In this document: positions 1-11,334 of the stretch, one piece after another | Layout of the letters: every line of letters starts with the position of its first letter | How positions within the stretch are numbered: the first letter of the stretch is position 1 | DNA from: Seriola aureovittata | Taxonomy: Eukaryota; Chordata; Actinopteri; Carangiformes; Carangidae | DNA: 64,000 nt | NCBI RefSeq assembly: GCF_021018895.1 | Contig: NC_079372.1 | Coordinates: 17,664,318 to 17,728,317 of the forward strand | Direction of reading: 5' to 3' | Made by a program: the position numbers and the translations under genes | The notes under the pieces: generated by a model | The model's database searches: none | Seen by the model: the letters and a program-made list of their open reading frames with translations, nothing else | Told to the model about the DNA's origin: nothing

Positions 1-3000
1 TGTATTGTATTCTTTGACTGTTTTCTTTATGCATTTCTTAAACTTCACCACATTCACGTGTTCAAATTCCACTCTGCTAGACTTTCTAGATGTCAAATAT
101 GAGTTCTATAAATTGCTTTTTTCATGCCAGAATCAAAATCCCCTTCTGAACAAGAGCACATTCCTGTGCACACCAAGTCTGAGAGATGTCAAGCAATGCT
201 TTAAATCACGTCATAACCAGAGGGAAACGTTTGACAAATTTGGAGGTGTTGCTAATGGAGGATGATGACAAATATAGAGAATGACTGTGCAGTCATGACC
301 CCAAAGAACTCAATGTGTGGATTCAAATGTCAGAGTGATCAATACTAGAAATGATCTAGCTGTTGCTTCTGTTTAAAGATTCCAAACAGTGTCTAATGCC
401 AGTACAACATTTACTCCCAGCATTATCTGTCAATTTTATTTACTGTATAGCACAATTCTGAGACAGACTCAGCTTGCCTCATTAAAGAATAACAGAGCCA
501 TAAAAATGCAGCAATGCACACATAGGATATAATGCATTCTATGTATAGATGGTATGAGTGTGTCTGATTCACACAAATTCTGCACAGGGAAAACATCTTC
601 ACCTACTTTTAAATGCATTTGTCCACAATTGCACCAATTGAAGGTGCTATTGATCAAAATAGGTTATATTGTTGACTGCTGTCACACTCATAAACATTTG
701 AATGCTGGTTGTCAAACTTATTAAATGCAAAAGTTTCCAACCAACTATCAATAAAAAAGATATGAAGTATAAAAAGATATTTGGTACTGTTGTATAAGGA
801 TGAAAGGAGAGACAGCGAAATGATAGGAAATTTCAAAATGCTATCAGCCTGAGGCCACTCAAGAAGTTGATTTTCATCAAAAGTTTCCCTATAGAGAGGA
901 GTCATTTTCAGTGAATGAGTTGTACTTTAGTACTGTAATGCCAGTATTATGGATTTTTCCTGCAAATTACAGTACATACTGCTTCCTCCTGAGGCGAGAT
1001 TTAATCTGATCAAAGTCTAGAGACGTGGCAGAAACTGAGCCACTGAGGAAGTGCCAGGTCAGCGTGTGAGCAACATTCATGCTGCCGTATCTGAGAATAC
1101 CATAATTATCCACATGCCCATCATTAGACCTACAACATGCAATGCCTCCTGGGTTTCTTGGAAACACTTAACAGAGATCCCAGACTTGAGAATGAGAGAG
1201 GCTCGGTTAAGGATGACTTGGCAAATTATGTGGTTGTTTGGGGCAGTGTTAGCTTACCACACAACTCTCATCAGTGGATGGTTTTCTGGCCACCCACAGG
1301 TCTTGATCTACTCCCTACTCCCTAAGAGTTTTTCATCACCACAGGTGATCACTGACTTTCCATGTATTCATGGATTGTTTTTCTTTTGGTTTTGAAACAT
1401 TTTAGTGAGTTAATTTCATATATAGTTTGTGCTACACAGTAGAAACCACTGTAGGCTTGCACTTTCAGTTGTGAATGATTCAGTTTTTAGCTTAGCTTAA
1501 TATGCTAACAAGAGTACTACAAAAGTGACCAAAGAGGAAAAATGCTGAGTGAAATTAAAGTTTAATAGACCTTTTTCACAGCAGACATTTTGACTTGTCA
1601 AACACATGTGTAACCAATAACATTACTACATGTTGTTGGATTCAGTTGTCAATGTGGTTAGTTCCACCTGTGCCAAGTCAAAGCATCTGCTGCGAAAAAG
1701 ATGTATGAATGTGAAACTTTTGGGAACAATAAGTAACTATCAAGCTAGAAGTAAGAAGCTATCAAGTTTCAGGTTAGCATTAATTATTCTTAGCCTCTCT
1801 GAGACTATTTTGGGAATTGAGATTTTGTCAAGGGAAAGTCCATTGTAATCTCCACTGGTTTTATTTTCTTTGATTCTGTCCTGAGTTGTTTTACACTACA
1901 CAAAATTCAATCTGCTGTTACTGGAGTGAGGGTTTTTTGTGCCAAACATGAGTTAATAACCAATAAAATATTAGAAAATGTTCCACATAAAAAATCAGTC
2001 AGAGTGGAAAAAGGGCCTAATCACTTTATCACATAGTATTTTAAAGAAGACATCAAAGACTGGATATAGTTTGTGATTTTGTCATTCAAGAGCACTGATT
2101 GCATGTAAATGAATCCAAGCTGAAAGAAATCACTGTCTTAAAGTGTATTTAATTTATGTCTGAACTTGAGGGAAGTAAACGTTTGCAGTTTTCCATCTAG
2201 CATATGTGCTGTAAGACCTGCAGTAGGCGGATAACTACATTAACGTCCTTTGATCTCATATGGTTTTCTGTCAGTGGCGCTGGGATGGGCGGGGTCGACT
2301 GGCCTAGTGTGGAGACATCCCATGTAAAACTGAAAGACAATAATAGGGCCTTAAAATGTGCTGCACAACATGAAGGGACATTTTCCTGGACATGAAATTG
2401 AGACAGTTTTTAAGTCTTAGAAAAGATTTAATCATAAGCCTGTGAAGGCAGCCTATAATACTCCAACTGCTTGTTTCAGACAGCCATACCCAAATGAAAT
2501 GCTCCTTTTGTATATTTGTCATCATACTGTACTCTGTCTGCTGACTATACTTTCTGTCTACATGCATGCACTTGCTGTTATTTGATACACACTGCTCCAA
2601 AAGCAAGCCCAAATCAGTTTTATGTGATCACATTCCCAGTCTCAAACTGCTTCAAAACCCCCAAAGTATGAAAACAACTGAAAATCATCCTCCCTCAACC
2701 TTATGACCTAAGTGAGAACATGAAAAAAACTCCCACAAAAACCCCATGACATGAACAACCTTGCTTGTACTTTCATGTTCACTCTATAATGACCGTGTGC
2801 CTTTTTAAATGCATAGAAGCCACTAATCTAGGCAACATCAATACGACCAAAGGATTCTGCCTATCTAAACATGTAACATGCATGTGGACCCTGCTGCACA
2901 TGTGATCGTTGTGTTCAAACCCAAGCAGAACCTTTTTTTGTATGTTATGTGCTTAAATCTGTCAAGTAAAGGTCATAAGTCTATCAAACACATGTCATAT

Positions 3001-4805
3001 ATAGGTCTAATCTTCATTTTTGAATTTAGAGTGTGTGGTTTTAATTGTAGGAACATCATCACTATTGAAATGACAACATTTCCATTTTGTGATGGACTGT
3101 GTTTGGGATTGGGATGTTCTCTATCTTATGGGTTCCCATATTATTTTGCTTGAGGTCTATTAACACTTGCAACCTGTCGTCACAGCATTTCTAACAAAGT
3201 GATTTTCCCCTCTGAGACCGTTTGATTTTTATATTTTTAGAGGCATGAAGCTAGTTGCACCAGCTTTTTGATGGTTCAAACTTAGCCTGGTTATAAAGTA
3301 GCCTAAGTGTTAGTGGAGATTCACGCACCACATCAACCTATTTGTAGATCAGTTGGTACTTATATTTACACCTGCTAACTTCCAGGTGTACCAGCACCTA
3401 GCTAACTGAACCAAATGACAAATGTAGCATTAACTTGCTGATATACAACCTACTTAGATTGAAGAGTAAAAGAGGCAATATAGTATATAGAATATCGTCT
3501 GACCTTACACTTGAGCAAAATGTTGTTTAATGATGATGCAAACTGGAAAGTTTTTAAATTGTAATTGAATAATTAGTTTAACTCAAGGTACAAAACAAAT
3601 ACAATCAGAGTAAATGACCAAATAATGTTAGCGTTATGCTAACACTGAATGTAAGTACGAAATCCCTGCTCGGTTTTGTCAAATAATAATTCCAATGAGA
3701 GGAGTGCCTCGGAGCTGAGCACCCGTGGCACTAATAAAGTGTATTTCAATAACATAAGGAAATCCTCAGGGACGAGAGGAGGGCCTTACTTGTGCAATTC
3801 TACTATGACTGCAAAGTGAGAAGTGAAAGAGAAGTATAGAGTTAGGAGGAGGAGCTGGAAGGTGCAGACGATACTGTTCCTTTTTAGCCTGACTCACAGG
3901 ACAGTATGAGTCAGGACAACTGGTTCACTACAGTTTATAATGCATCTTTTGACAGCAGCCATGAGGGAAATAACACTGTGGACGTGATCAAACCACAGAC
4001 AGCCAACCACAACTTCTGATCTGCCAGGAATTCAACTGATTGTGTGAGAACCAGATCACTGATCCCTCAGGCAGTAAATCAGACACTGTGACCCCCTCCT
4101 CCCCTAAAACTGCACATCAAATGACAACTGATCTGGCAGAAATCTGACCCAATTAGTCAGACAAAACTAATTTGGGGTTAATGTGTAACATGTCTGCCCA
4201 GCTCAATCAGATGTATCCCACTTGTTACAATCTGCATAAATACTACTATGCACATTTCTTCATTTATTAATATATAATTAAAATAATATTATTTATAGTA
4301 TGAATGTTTTTTTGTATTTGTTTTGCAGCTTGTAATGCTCCAGTAACTTCCTGTTCACATAGTTGATTGCTTTTGATTGAGTTCAAAAGACTGACAATGC
4401 TACAGGTGTTTCTTAGGAACAAATTTACTTATTGATGAGGTCTTCACTAGGGTTTAATGGTGCCACCTGATATAGTAACTCACTAGTTTAAAACCAGCTA
4501 ATAGTCACTAAATATAAAGAAAGACTTAAGTTTATGAATACTCAGTATAACCCATCAAGCGTAGCAGAAATGTGTTTTCCTTTGAGACTTCTTACAGTAG
4601 ATTCATCTTGAAACACTTTGTTGTGGGTCCGACCCCGAGGTTTGGAAACCTATAGCTGCTCTTGCTTACGCGGCTGTGACACTTGATCTCTTTTCGCTCT
4701 CTCTGCTCCAGCTGATGGGGCTGGTTAGTCACCCTATAGGAGATTATTGGACTGTGAAAACACTTTTATTGAACCATTACTTACACCATGGAAAGCATGA
4801 ATCAC
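1..4805. other. Non-genic DNA, nothing recognised
   Basis: No frame carries recognisable protein similarity; all open frames are short and interrupted. No microsatellite or familiar repeat was seen. A GC-richer stretch near 3660-3900 is repeat-free and could be unique sequence. A weak open frame at about 1051-1395 has no convincing family match. Confidence 0.65.
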
Positions 4806-4820
4806 TGTGTGTATGTGTGT

Positions 4821-4857
<37 letters not shown>

Positions 4858-4859
4858 TG
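4806..4859. repeat. Self-complementary (GT)n(AC)n microsatellite
   Basis: A GT-rich run (about 4806-4822) is followed directly by 16 AC units (4823-4854) and then GTGTG. The GT and AC arms are complementary, so a single strand can fold back on itself. It lies at the edge of the dispersed repeat that follows. Confidence 0.95.
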
Positions 4860-4861
4860 AA

Positions 4862-5262
4862 TGTTTGGCCTTGTTTTACTATTTTTGTGGGGTCTGAAAA
4901 CCGGGAACCCACTATACTTGTGGGGTCCGCCAGCTTTGTGAGGACCAAAATGCATAATGTCAATGATTGGTGCAAACAAATGTAGTAAAACAAGGATGTG
5001 TGTGGTTGTGTGCCTACTTGTAAATGCTGCATAGTGGGGACCAAAGAAAAAAAAAAAAATATATACTTTCCAAACAGAGTGCGGACATTTTGGGAAAGTG
5101 AGGACATTTTGGCTGGTTTCAGGGTTAGAGTTAAAATTAAGTTTAGGTTAGCGTTATGGTTGGGGTTAGGCATTCAGTTGTGATGCTTAAGGTTAGGGTT
5201 AGTGGCTAGGGAACGCATTATTTTAATGAGTGTCCTCACAAAGACAGACGTGTGTTTGTGTG
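4862..5262 (+). repeat. Dispersed teleost repeat with GTGAGGAC and TTAGGG-like motifs
   Basis: The block contains TTGTGAGGACC (about 4936), GTGAGGACATTTTGGCTGG (about 5098) and the reverse-oriented GTCCTCACAAAG (about 5230). Between them are degenerate TTAGGG-type units (GGTTAGGGTTAG near 5190). I recognise this arrangement, flanked by CA/GT arrays, as a common interspersed repeat of fish introns. The TTAGGG-like units are internal and degenerate, so this is not a telomere. Confidence 0.6.
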
Positions 5263-5264
5263 CA

Positions 5265-6640
5265 GACTCATTTCCTTTCAGCTGTTATGGGTGTAATGGT
5301 ACATGTTAAATGCTGAAGCAGAAGAATTTCAGCAAAAAAGCTTCCTAGACGCTGCAGCTAATAAAGCCGAGGGACTTTTCTCTTTAAGGCTTCTTAAACT
5401 CATGTGATTATAACTGCCAAAATAAAGCTGAGCAGAATTACATGTTTTAATAGGGTGTTGTATGATGACAAAATGCCAGAACACTTTCAGTATGTCTGAA
5501 ACTCAGTTGGAGAGAAGCGGCACCATCCCTCTGCAAGCCATGACATCATCTGATGTTATGTTGATGACGGTGGAAAATACCGTCTCTCACATGGCACAGC
5601 AGAGTTTCTCTGAAGTGTTTAGCTGGGTCGAGAGCTGAGGTGCCAGCCATATGTTTCTTCTGTTTTGTTTTCATGGTCATTAAACCATTTGGTGACCATT
5701 TGTGGCCCCTGCAGATTAGGGGCAAAAGCTGACTCCCGTTAAAACTCACATCGCCTCTGAAGGTGGTTAGTGAGAACACAGACTGGCACTGTGTTTCCTT
5801 GTCATTTGAAGAAGAATATATGCATGAATGGTTTGTTGGGGAAGGAGGTGTGCAGGTCAAACGTTGGTTAAGTGATGTATACCCCACAGACTGACTCCAT
5901 ATTTATTGTAAACGTGTGAGACTAGGTATAACAAAGGTGGCAGAGGCAGATATACCATATTAGATGAAAGAGTTGACTCTCAAGGAGGTTTATTGGAGGC
6001 CGCAAAGCAAAACATTTGCTATTTAAAATTTCCACATTTCTTTAAACTTTCCTGAGTTAAATATTAGCAAACAGCCTATTTACACATCATTAGCCTTAAC
6101 AACATTAGCAGTCATTTGGAGTCATGTTTCTGTTCATGGCCAAATGGCGAATGCATGTGGCACTAAAATTAAATCTCACTCTGTTCACCAGACAAAGCCC
6201 ATGTGGGCAGGTCGAATACTGAAAGCTTATTGGAACAAAGCTCCCTGCTGCCTCCTGCTGATGAGAGTGGTGAGACTCAAATGAAACAGTGATGTTGGTG
6301 TCTGTAAAACCAAAACAATTAGCTGAAAGAGGTTAAAATGCTCCACAGAGGAGGAGAGCTGCAGCGTCGAGTGATAATTCTGTTTACTGCACTATGAACG
6401 AAAACTTTCGCATAGCAATCATTTAATTCATTGTTAATATAAATTATAGATTAGAGCACCTTTAAATTGTAGTGTATAAACATACTTTATGGAATAATTC
6501 TTCTTGAAGGAGGGACAGAACTCCCATTTTTCATGAGTCTAAATAAAAGAAATAAGCCTTTTTTTATAAACACAAAAGACACACATACACACACAGATAT
6601 ACCGTGACAAGATCCTTAGGCCCTCATGCCATTCATTTAA
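5265..6640. other. Non-genic DNA, nothing recognised
   Basis: No coding similarity and no familiar repeat. The longest open frame (about 5546-5887, minus) has no recognisable domain and is interpreted as chance. Confidence 0.6.
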
Positions 6641-6946
6641 AGTCATGTGAAATACATGGTTCAGTGCCGAATAAATGTCTTTTTTCAAAATAAAACGACA
6701 CATTTTAAAGTGGTCTTCTATTGTGAGCAGCCCAGGACACACCTGTGCAGTAATCATGCTGTGTAATCAGCATCTTGATATGCCACACCTGTGGATGGTC
6801 TTGACAGAGGAGAGATGTTCACTAGATCAGATTTAAACACATTTGAGAGGAAGAAATCTCTTGTGTTGCTTAGAAAAATCAGAGAACTTTCATTTCAACT
6901 CATGAAAAATGGAAGCAAAAACAAAAGTGTTGCATTTATATTTTTG
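6640..6946 (-). mobile_element. MITE-like element, copy A
   Basis: This copy shares with copy B (10436-10670, opposite orientation) an ordered set of blocks: CACACCTGTGCA, ATCTTGATATGCC, a GGATGG...GACA(A/G)AGGA block, AACTCATGAAAAATGG and GCAAAAACAAAAGTG. The same order is known to me from a very common fish non-autonomous repeat whose end reads ACTGAACAAA. No coding capacity. Its distal end is cut by a solo LTR at 6947. The family name could not be confirmed. Confidence 0.65.
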
Positions 6947-7278
6947 TGTGACAACTGTGGGGTCGCCTTATATTGTGCTTCAGGGATCTTGGAGGCAGAG
7001 TGAGCAGCAGGCTCGTCAGAGGAGATGAGGCACACCTGTGCAGCCTGGCTCACCTGTACTTAAGAGAGCAGCCGGGCTGTGCTCTGTTTCGCACTCCCCC
7101 CCATGCCACAGCCTGTGAAAACAGCTCCAGCTCACCGCATTGCCCTTATTTTTCAATTATATTACTTTTTCAATATATGCTTCTTTAAGATGCTGACACT
7201 ACTGATATTACTGATTTTCTTGTTTTGTTGTGTTAACCTGCTGCTTGGCTAAATAAAACCCTTGAATGGTGACATTTG
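6943..7278 (+). mobile_element. Solo LTR (6947-7274) with TTTG target duplication
   Basis: The element starts TGTGACAAC at 6947 and ends GGTGACA at 7274, giving the inverted termini TGT...ACA expected of an LTR. The 4 bases before it (6943-6946) and after it (7275-7278) are both TTTG, a target-site duplication. An AATAAA polyadenylation signal lies at 7252-7257, close to the 3' end as in LTRs, and a TTAAG core-promoter-like site lies near 7061. At 328 bp with no internal region or second LTR in the window, it reads as a solo LTR left by recombination. A 4-bp duplication suits Ty3/Gypsy-type elements. It inserted at the edge of the MITE-like copy A. Confidence 0.65.
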
Positions 7279-8225
7279 CATGAGCTTACGCTTTTGTAGC
7301 AAGAAGGAGCCAACTTGAAACAATATTTAAACTTAAATCAAAGACAATGTTTTGATGAAGTGTCAATGAATGTCCACATTTGTCTAAGACAGGTCATTCT
7401 TAACGGCTGCTGATCAGGGAGGACAGATTAATTGCCCTTGATGATTAGATCTAATCAAACACCCTCCTGCAAACTTTACCAACTCAAGTTGCTAAACTTA
7501 TGTGAGGACACCAGCCCTCTGTTTGCTGTTGCTGTCACAGTAACCAGGGCATTGGGTGAATCATGTCCCCTCCCATCTCAGTCAGCAAGAGCGAGCCAGT
7601 GTAAAAAAAAAAAAAAAAAAGAGGGGATGTATTGTATGTAGAAGTAGCAGCATTTGCACTGTGCATTGTTAGGCCAGGGCAATACAACTGTTTCTTACAT
7701 TAATATTTACAGTATTAGTCTCTAAACGTGCTTTTTATTTTGAGGAAAGGGGAGTAAGGAGTATTGAGGTTAAGAGTTCCACTTAGCTTTTCTACGAAAA
7801 CAAACCCAAAACAGCTGAGTGGCGCTCAGCGTGCAGCAGAGGCAGGTACAATAAGCCAGTGTGTTTCACAGACAGTTTTTGATGTAAGGAAATGAGCTCA
7901 GTAGGTCCATCCTGTCTGAAACGAGCAACAGGCCAGTCCAGCTCTCCTGTACCTCATCATCCTCAAGACTTCAAGGATGAGTTAAAGAAAGTCAAAGTTT
8001 AATTTTGACAAACACTCAAGCTGGACACCATATAAAGAATGCAGCTTATTTGCTTGCATGATCCTTCGAGTGTCTCCAAAGCCACATATTCTGACACTAA
8101 ATTAATGTTGTTTTTTTTTTTTTTTTTTTTTTTTTCTTCCACAAAACCCCAGATTGCATCCAGTGACAATGTGCCTTCATACAAGAACATTTTCAAATTC
8201 TTATCCTAAACCTCTTAATTTTTCT
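7279..8225. other. Non-genic DNA with poly(A) and poly(T) tracts
   Basis: No coding similarity. Contains an A18 run at 7603-7620 and a T25 run at 8111-8135. The remaining sequence shows no familiar repeat. Confidence 0.6.
8111..8135. repeat. Poly(T) tract, T25
   Basis: Uninterrupted run of 25 T. No attached retroposon body was identified on either side. Confidence 0.95.
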
Positions 8226-8440
8226 GTGAGATTTGTTCATGTGATTGCCCGACTCGGATTCAACAAACGCAAACGTGTTGCAAATTACTAGTTTTCTGCC
8301 TGACTGATGCCACCTGTTCATGAGGAGCTGTCTAGTCAAGACATTTGGTCATTAGCATAATTGAAGCCCCTGAAATTCCCATATAGGTCTACCTGATGTG
8401 CTGCATCTGTGGGTGAGTTTCATTGACATGATTCTCCAAA
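8226..8440 (+). repeat. Two-copy dispersed repeat, copy 1
   Basis: Shares with 28570-28800 the ordered blocks CCACCTGTTCA(T/A)GAGGAG, a TCATTAGCATAAT block, CCCCT(G/A)AAATT, CCATAT(A)GG and TTCATT(G/C)AC, and weaker similarity upstream. Same orientation in both places. No open frame. I could not assign a named family. Confidence 0.65.
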
Positions 8441-8614
8441 GAGTATTAAAAAGACATTCACACTGCAGATCTTCTAGTCCTGCTTTTTGAAATTGAGAGA
8501 CAAACCCATAAGCGGTTTAGCTGGATATTGGCTGCCAGGATGTGATAGCTATTTATATGCATTGTTGTTCCCATCTACCCAAGCAGCTTCTGCTGAGATT
8601 ATATGTACCATACC

Positions 8615-8634
8615 TTTTTTTTTTTTTTTTTTTT
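8615..8634. repeat. Poly(T) tract, T20
   Basis: Uninterrupted run of 20 T in otherwise unassigned DNA. Confidence 0.95.
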
Positions 8635-8828
8635 AATATGGTGGATGTTTGTATTAAATGTCCTGGGTTGGATTGTTCTGACTTGGCTAGATATGCAGTG
8701 AAGACCTTCAACATCAGGGCCTCTCAACCTTGTTGCCAGCTTGTGGCTTCCTGTGTTCTGGCCTAGAGAAAGGGTAACCTTAACCTTGCATTACAAATTC
8801 AGCTTTGGTGAAAGCTGAATACAGGTTC

Positions 8829-8836
<8 letters not shown>

Positions 8837-8860
<24 letters not shown>
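8837..8860. repeat. Poly(A) tract, A24 after T5
   Basis: Run of 24 A preceded by five T. The sequence upstream shows no SINE or LINE body that I recognise. Confidence 0.95.
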
Positions 8861-9172
8861 CCAAATAAAGCACCAAGGCCAACACAAGTAAAAGTTAATC
8901 TTGAACTTGTCAGCTGTGGTCAGTGGACACAGTTCTTCCAACATCAACACCACATGTTGCATCAGTCCGTCCTGTGCCATCCTTCGTCGTCCTTGAAGCC
9001 TGGGAGTCGGTGTTGACCTCAGAAATATGGTATCTGAATTGGTGTTTCAATGCTCGGTTAATTTTGTTATCACAAAGTAAAGGGTGCAAAAGAAAAAAAC
9101 TGCAATTCTTTGCCAAGAGTTGCATGATGAGATTTACAGCATCTAGCTGTAAAAAGAAAAGCTGGAGTGAGC

Positions 9173-9412
9173 AACTAGTTCGCTTAGCATAAAGACTAGA
9201 AGCAGAGGGAAACATCTAGCCTTTCAAAAGGTTAAGTCTATCCATACAAGCACTGAAAAGTTCAGCAATTAAGAAGTTATATCTTGTCTAAAAATTGACA
9301 TTTAGGAAAATGTTTAGTTGTTACGCTAAGCTAACGCATGCAATGGACAGATATGAGAGTGGCATCAATCTTATCTAATTCTTGGCAAGAAAGCCGGACT
9401 GTTTAACTTTTC
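9173..9412. mobile_element. Foldback-type repeat (TTTTGGGAAATA family), copy 1
   Basis: The left part (about 9183-9300) reads CTTAGCATAAAGACTAGAAG, then AACATCTAGCC, then GTTATATCTTGT, as in the plus-sense core of a very common percomorph repeat. The right part (about 9318-9412) reads GCTAAGCTAAC, CAGATATGAGAGTGGCATCA and TTCTTGGCAAGAAAGC, which is the minus-sense arm. The two halves therefore carry inverted arms, as in a foldback or long-TIR element. No transposase is encoded. Confidence 0.6.
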
Positions 9413-9429
9413 CTATGACAGCACTGAGC

Positions 9430-10435
9430 AGTGTCTTACTGGTAAGGCCATTTGATGTCAGTAGCCAGACCAGTCATGATTTCTTTGGATCGAGGTTCAT
9501 TCTCTCATCGGGCCAACTGTTCTGCCAATGCTGGAGGTTTGGCATGAGCCACAGCAGGAGGAGATACTCTTGTTTGACATCTTTCCTATGTCCTCCAACT
9601 CATAGTAGTGGAAAGAAACCTCGCCAGCCTCTAAGGTCCCTTTTTTTTTTGTTTCTTGTTGGAAGTTTCAACGGCCTTTTCTGTTTGTAGCTTTACTGAT
9701 ACTAAATCTGACATAGGAAAAATTCAAAGCAAAGTACATTGGAACAAACCAGGTTCAACTTGCAGTTCGAGGCTTTGTGCACCACAGCCCTCTCAGTACA
9801 AGCTATCCTGATGATGTGTTCTAGGAAGGTGGAAAATTTTCCCCATCACAAATGTTGACGGCACCTAATAAAAGGAAAAAAATTACTTTCAATTTAAACA
9901 ATTCTATTTTAGAAGCAATAAAATGCAGTTGCCTGTGAAATGTTTATTTCTGTTGAAGCACTGTGTAAAATGTTTTATACTGTATGTGCTACACTTAAGA
10001 TAGGTTAAATATTGCAGTTGAGGATTTGTCAGTTAATTTACTGGCATTGAAAACACAAACTAATGCAGTCATGCAATTTATGTTTACTTTGAACAGTTTA
10101 TGGGATTCAACAGACTGTTCTTCGGCCTTGCATCACTTCAACAAACATTACCAAAGAAAATAATACCAATAAATAATACCATAGCCAACCATTTGGCAAA
10201 TAACCAGCATTCTTAAACCAGGTGCATTGCGTCTGCCAAACGTGACCTCAACATTTTACAGGCTAGTGATTCTGCAGCTGGAGCGCCATGATGCTAGATT
10301 AAACTATTAACACTTCTCCACCAAAGAAGTTGCTCACATCAGTGAAATGAATTCAGACACAGTGGGGACACTTATATGATGCAGAAAAACAGAAAAAGGT
10401 AAAACCCCTAAATCATCATGAACATATTACAAGTC
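9430..10435. other. Non-genic DNA, nothing recognised
   Basis: No coding similarity, no microsatellite and no familiar repeat block. Composition is AT-rich. Confidence 0.6.
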
Positions 10436-10670
10436 ATGGACAACCCGTTTCATTTTAAAATAGAAATGCGACATTTTTATTTTTGCTCCATTTTTCATCA
10501 GTTGAAAATAAGAGCTAAGACTTTTTCTTTCTAAACGCCAATCTGTTAGTGAGCACTCATCCTTTGTCAAGCACATCCATCCACCTGCCAGGTGTTGGCA
10601 TATCAAGATCCTGATTGCACAGGTGGGCCCCAAGCTTGTCACAATAAAAGGCCATGCTTTGTTCAGTGTA
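10436..10670 (+). mobile_element. MITE-like element, copy B
   Basis: Inverted relative to copy A at 6640-6946. Blocks in order are TTTTTGCTCCATTTTTCATC, AAGACTTTTTCTTTCTA, TTAGTGAGCACTCATCCTTT, CATCCATCCACCTG, GGCATATCAAGATCCTGATT, GCACAGGTG, then CACAATAAAAGGCCATG and TTGTTCAGTG. The last block matches the family end. Non-coding. Confidence 0.65.
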
Positions 10671-10805
10671 AGTCAACAGTATATTTAATGCTAGTAGAAT
10701 TAAAAAATGACCAATATTGCAGTGTTGCTATGATAATGCAAGAAAAGGAAAACACCAATCTTTTAAGACCAGCTACCTCAACTAAAAGAAATCCATGAAA
10801 AGACC

Positions 10806-10865
10806 ATCACTCACTCACTCACTCATCACTCACTCACTCACTCACTCACTCACTCACTCACTCAC
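10806..10865. repeat. (TCAC)n tetranucleotide array
   Basis: About 15 TCAC units with a single phase break near 10824. Uninterrupted over the last 40 bases, so likely polymorphic. Confidence 0.95.
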
Positions 10866-10904
10866 ACACACTTCACTTTTTATACATCTGTGCCAGCAAC
10901 AGCC

Positions 10905-11330
10905 AGAGCCGGAGGCATATTGTTTTTGGGTTGTCCCTCCGTACGTCCCCTTATCCTGAATACAAACATTCAACAAAACTCATGGAGGAACTGATTAGAT
11001 TTTGGTGGTCAAAAGTCAAGGTCACAGTGATCTTACATTCTTGTGAATGCAAAGTTATCAGGAACACCCAGATGGGATTTCATTACGTCTGGCACTGTGA
11101 CTTCACAACACACGTTTTTGGCCATAACTCACAGATTCATTCACCAATTGTGACAAAATTTAACTCAAATGTCTATAAGGATAAAACTGAAGTGATGACA
11201 TTTTATATCCAAAAATACTTCTGACGATTACTCAGTGCTATACCTCAGGAAGGGGGAGATCGTGACCGTATTTCCTGCAGCTTGGCTTGTTGGTGGAGGG
11301 ATACAAATGCGAGGCGGTCATTCTAGTTTT
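10905..11330 (+). repeat. Dispersed repeat carrying nuclear-receptor half-sites, copy 1
   Basis: Begins GCCGGAGGCATATTG, followed by a degenerate GTCCCTCCGTACGTCC block, GAACTGATTAGATTTTGGTG, AAGTCAAGGTCACAGTGATC, TTTTTGGCCATAACTCA, and ends in GGTGGAGGGATAC with GAGGCGGTCATTCTAGTT. I recognise this as a frequent percomorph interspersed repeat. It contains TCAAGGTCA (11016-11024), the ERR/SF-1 consensus, and an imperfect estrogen response palindrome (11019-11033). It has no intact coding frame. Confidence 0.65.
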
Positions 11331-11334
11331 TAAA

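Noticed and set aside
1051..1395. Open frame of 114 residues with a faint Tc1/mariner-like look (VVVWGSVS in an overlapping frame)
   Set aside because: Only a handful of residues match and the catalytic D(E) motifs and terminal repeats are absent, so chance is the simplest reading.
5125..5205. Interstitial telomere
   Set aside because: Units are degenerate TTAGGG variants embedded in a known type of dispersed repeat, without a perfect hexamer array.
8714..8766. Possible hAT-type MITE end (CAGGGCCTCTCAACC)
   Set aside because: No matching inverted end or 8-bp duplication could be found within 1 kb.
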